From JANSXG01 sp024743075 (GTDB lineage Bacteria > Planctomycetota > Phycisphaerae > Phycisphaerales > UBA1924): 64,000 nt of DNA. Shown here piece after piece: positions 62,448 to 64,000 of this stretch. The stretch's first letter is position 1. Each line of letters starts with the position of its first letter. The stretch covers positions 1,984,001-2,048,000 of the forward strand of contig CP159477.1 of the NCBI GenBank assembly GCA_042140185.1, written 5' to 3'. A model generated the notes under the pieces. The model did not search any database, had not been told where the DNA came from, and saw only the letters and a list, made by a program, of their open reading frames with translations. Both the position numbers and the translations under genes were made by a program.

Positions 62448-63056
62448 TCAGGCCCGCTTGGGGCGGCGACGCGAGCAGCCGACGATGAGCGCGAAACCGG
62501 CCAGAGTGGCGGTGCCCGGCGTGGGAACGGCGCGGGCGATGACGTTTGCGCGGACGTCGTTGTAGTCGTAGTCGCTGCCGGAGCCGACGATGTCTTCGAT
62601 GTGGAGCGTGCTGGTCCGCATCGAATCGGCGACGGGCGTGATTTCCTTCCAGCCGAACTGGTTCAGGTCATTGGGAGAGTCCGTCCGCAGCACGTAGCGG
62701 ATGTTTCCGTTCGACTTGTTGCCGCGAAACACCTGGTAGGCGAAGTGCAGCACGGTCCCCTGCTCGAATTCACCGATGGAAACGGTGTGTCCGGGCGCGG
62801 TGCCGTGGTTGTCGAACAGGAACTGGCCTATCCCGTACTGGTCCGAGTCGTCGGCGGGGTGCATGATGCCCCCGACTTCGGCTCCCGTGAAGTAGAGCGA
62901 GCCGGTCCAGCCCGCACTCTGAGATACGAACGAGACATCGAACGCTCCCGTCTGTTCGACCTGGTACGTGGTGCCGGTGATGACCGACGCGGACGCCCCT
63001 GTTGCGGCGCCACCCACGCAGGCGGCGGCGACAGCCGTCTTGATGTACCGCTTCAT
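62448..63056 (-). CDS. Secreted protein with PEP-CTERM-like sorting tail
   Basis: A 202-residue protein with GGAAGG seven bases before ATG 63056. The signal peptide (KTAVAAACVGGAATGASAS) leads to a domain of about 150 residues with DQYGIGQFLFDNHGTAPGHT and SGSDYDYNDVRANVIARAV, the latter resembling DUF4114/YDYND-type exoproteins. The tail VPTPGTATLAGFALIVGCSR ends RRPKRA, the P-G / hydrophobic / Arg sorting pattern. It faces away from the carboxylase gene. Confidence 0.85.
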   Translation of the reverse strand: MKRYIKTAVAAACVGGAATGASASVITGTTYQVEQTGAFDVSFVSQSAGWTGSLYFTGAEVGGIMHPADDSDQYGIGQFLFDNHGTAPGHTVSIGEFEQGTVLHFAYQVFRGNKSNGNIRYVLRTDSPNDLNQFGWKEITPVADSMRTSTLHIEDIVGSGSDYDYNDVRANVIARAVPTPGTATLAGFALIVGCSRRRPKRA

Positions 63057-63345
63057 AGAAATACCTTCCGTGGTTGGAGCCCGGCCTCGGCACAGCGCCC
63101 TGCCGCCCGCTCGTGAAACGCGACCGGTCGGCTGGCTTCGACCAACCGCCCCCGCTCGCACTGCGAAGTTCCGATTCAGGGGGGGAGATTCCAAGTCGCT
63201 GCGTGGGAGAAACCCGGGCGGGGTTCGGATTGTGCGGGTGCGCCGGGCGGGGATACGGCCGTTGCACCGCATCGGACGAGGGCGAGACAGGCCCGATACA
63301 CTGCCCGCACTGACCCGAAACCGCCCTCAGGAGCCCGAAGAGACG

Positions 63346-64000
63346 ATGCCGAGCACCGAGACCATCAACCCGCTGCGCGCGATCAATGAGGAGTTCCAGC
63401 AGATCGAGAAGGACATCCGGCTCGGGGGTGGGCTGAAGGCCATCGAGCGCCAGCACGAAAAGAACCGGCTGACGGCCCGGGAGCGGATCGACCTGCTCGT
63501 GGATGACCCGGCGGGGTTCACGGAACTGGGGCTGTGGGCGGCCTACGAGATGTACGCCGAGCACGGCGGTGCGCCGGGAGCGGGCGTGGTGACGGGGGTT
63601 GGTCAGGTTGAGGGACGGACCTGCATGATCATCGCGAACGACGCGACGGTGAAGGCCGGCGCGTTCTTCCCGATGACCTGCAAGAAGATCATCCGGGCGC
63701 AGCACATGGCGCACATGGCGCGGATGCCGCTGGTGTACCTGGTGGACTCGGCGGGCGTGTTCCTGCCGCTGCAGGAGGATGTGTTCCCGGACACGGACGA
63801 CTTCGGGCGGATCTTCCGGAACAACGCGGTGATCAGCGCGGAAGGGATCCCGCAGATCGCGGCGATCATGGGGTTCTGCGTCGCGGGCGGCGGGTACCTG
63901 CCGGTTCTCTGCGACACCCTGCTGATGACCGAGGGGTCGGGGCTGTACCTGGCCGGTCCGGCGCTGGTGAAGGCGGCGATCGGTCAGGAGGTCAGCGATG
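63346..64000 (+). CDS. Acyl-CoA carboxylase carboxyltransferase subunit (partial)
   Basis: The gene runs off the right edge. The start MPSTETINPLRAINEEFQQI then GGLKAIERQHEKNRLTARER and IDLLVDDPAGFTELGLWAAY is the biotin-dependent carboxyltransferase (propionyl/methylcrotonyl-CoA carboxylase beta) family. CMIIANDATVKAGAFFPMTC and LVDSAGVFLPLQEDVFPDTD resemble methylcrotonyl-CoA carboxylase beta more than propionyl, but the substrate is not settled. ATG 63346 has GAAGAG-type sites upstream. No biotin carboxylase gene is in view. Confidence 0.9.
   Translation, partial: MPSTETINPLRAINEEFQQIEKDIRLGGGLKAIERQHEKNRLTARERIDLLVDDPAGFTELGLWAAYEMYAEHGGAPGAGVVTGVGQVEGRTCMIIANDATVKAGAFFPMTCKKIIRAQHMAHMARMPLVYLVDSAGVFLPLQEDVFPDTDDFGRIFRNNAVISAEGIPQIAAIMGFCVAGGGYLPVLCDTLLMTEGSGLYLAGPALVKAAIGQEVSD

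Noticed and set aside
1..64000. CRISPR array, prophage, insertion sequence or toxin-defence island
   Set aside because: No spaced repeats, integrase, transposase or nuclease genes of these kinds were seen in any frame.

Overview
The window looks like chromosomal DNA of a planctomycete, most likely class Phycisphaerae. It is GC-rich. Three secreted proteins end in the short dockerin-like repeat DLNLVLANFG, two others end in a proline-glycine / hydrophobic / arginine sorting tail of the PEP-CTERM kind, and an ECF sigma factor sits next to a large Ser/Thr kinase. These calls rest on reading the sequence only.

Left part (1-31.7 kb), minus strand: one long flagellar gene string. In transcription order it runs flgN-like, histidine kinase, sigma-54 response regulator, flgB, flgC, fliE, fliF, fliG, fliH, fliI, fliJ, motE/ylxF-like, fliK, flgD, a small flagellar-operon protein, flgE, flbD, motA, motB, fliL, fliN, fliO, fliP, fliQ, fliR, flhB, flhA, flhF (cut by the window edge). 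fliM is absent from its usual place between fliL and fliN. Upstream lie a membrane TPR protein, an RDD-domain protein, a lipoprotein, two conserved unknowns, a cyclodeaminase-like protein and a type II pseudopilin.

Middle (33.5-40 kb): tRNA-Tyr, tRNA-Thr and tRNA-Val, two tiny coupled genes, an ExoD protein, a PEP-CTERM-like secreted protein, and the ECF sigma / zinc finger-kinase-WD40 pair.

Secreted and redox part (40-56.4 kb): a penicillin acylase-like hydrolase, a sugar dehydrogenase and two other dockerin-tailed proteins, a polyferredoxin-TPR fusion, a tandem pair of paralogues of unknown family, a MauE-thioredoxin protein with a DUF1573 protein, and uppS.

Right end (56.7-64 kb): a metallophosphoesterase, infC (apparently starting at AUC), nrdR coupled to a cytochrome c lipoprotein, a coiled-coil zinc-ribbon protein, cdsA, a second PEP-CTERM-like protein and the start of an acyl-CoA carboxylase carboxyltransferase.

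A recurring oddity is small indels that break otherwise intact genes (flhF, fliP, fliG, fliF, flgB, a lipoprotein, the DUF1573 gene, and twice in the gene at 53329). Most lie in or beside short G/C runs, so they look more like sequencing or assembly error than biology. No CRISPR array, insertion sequence, prophage or obvious defence system was seen.
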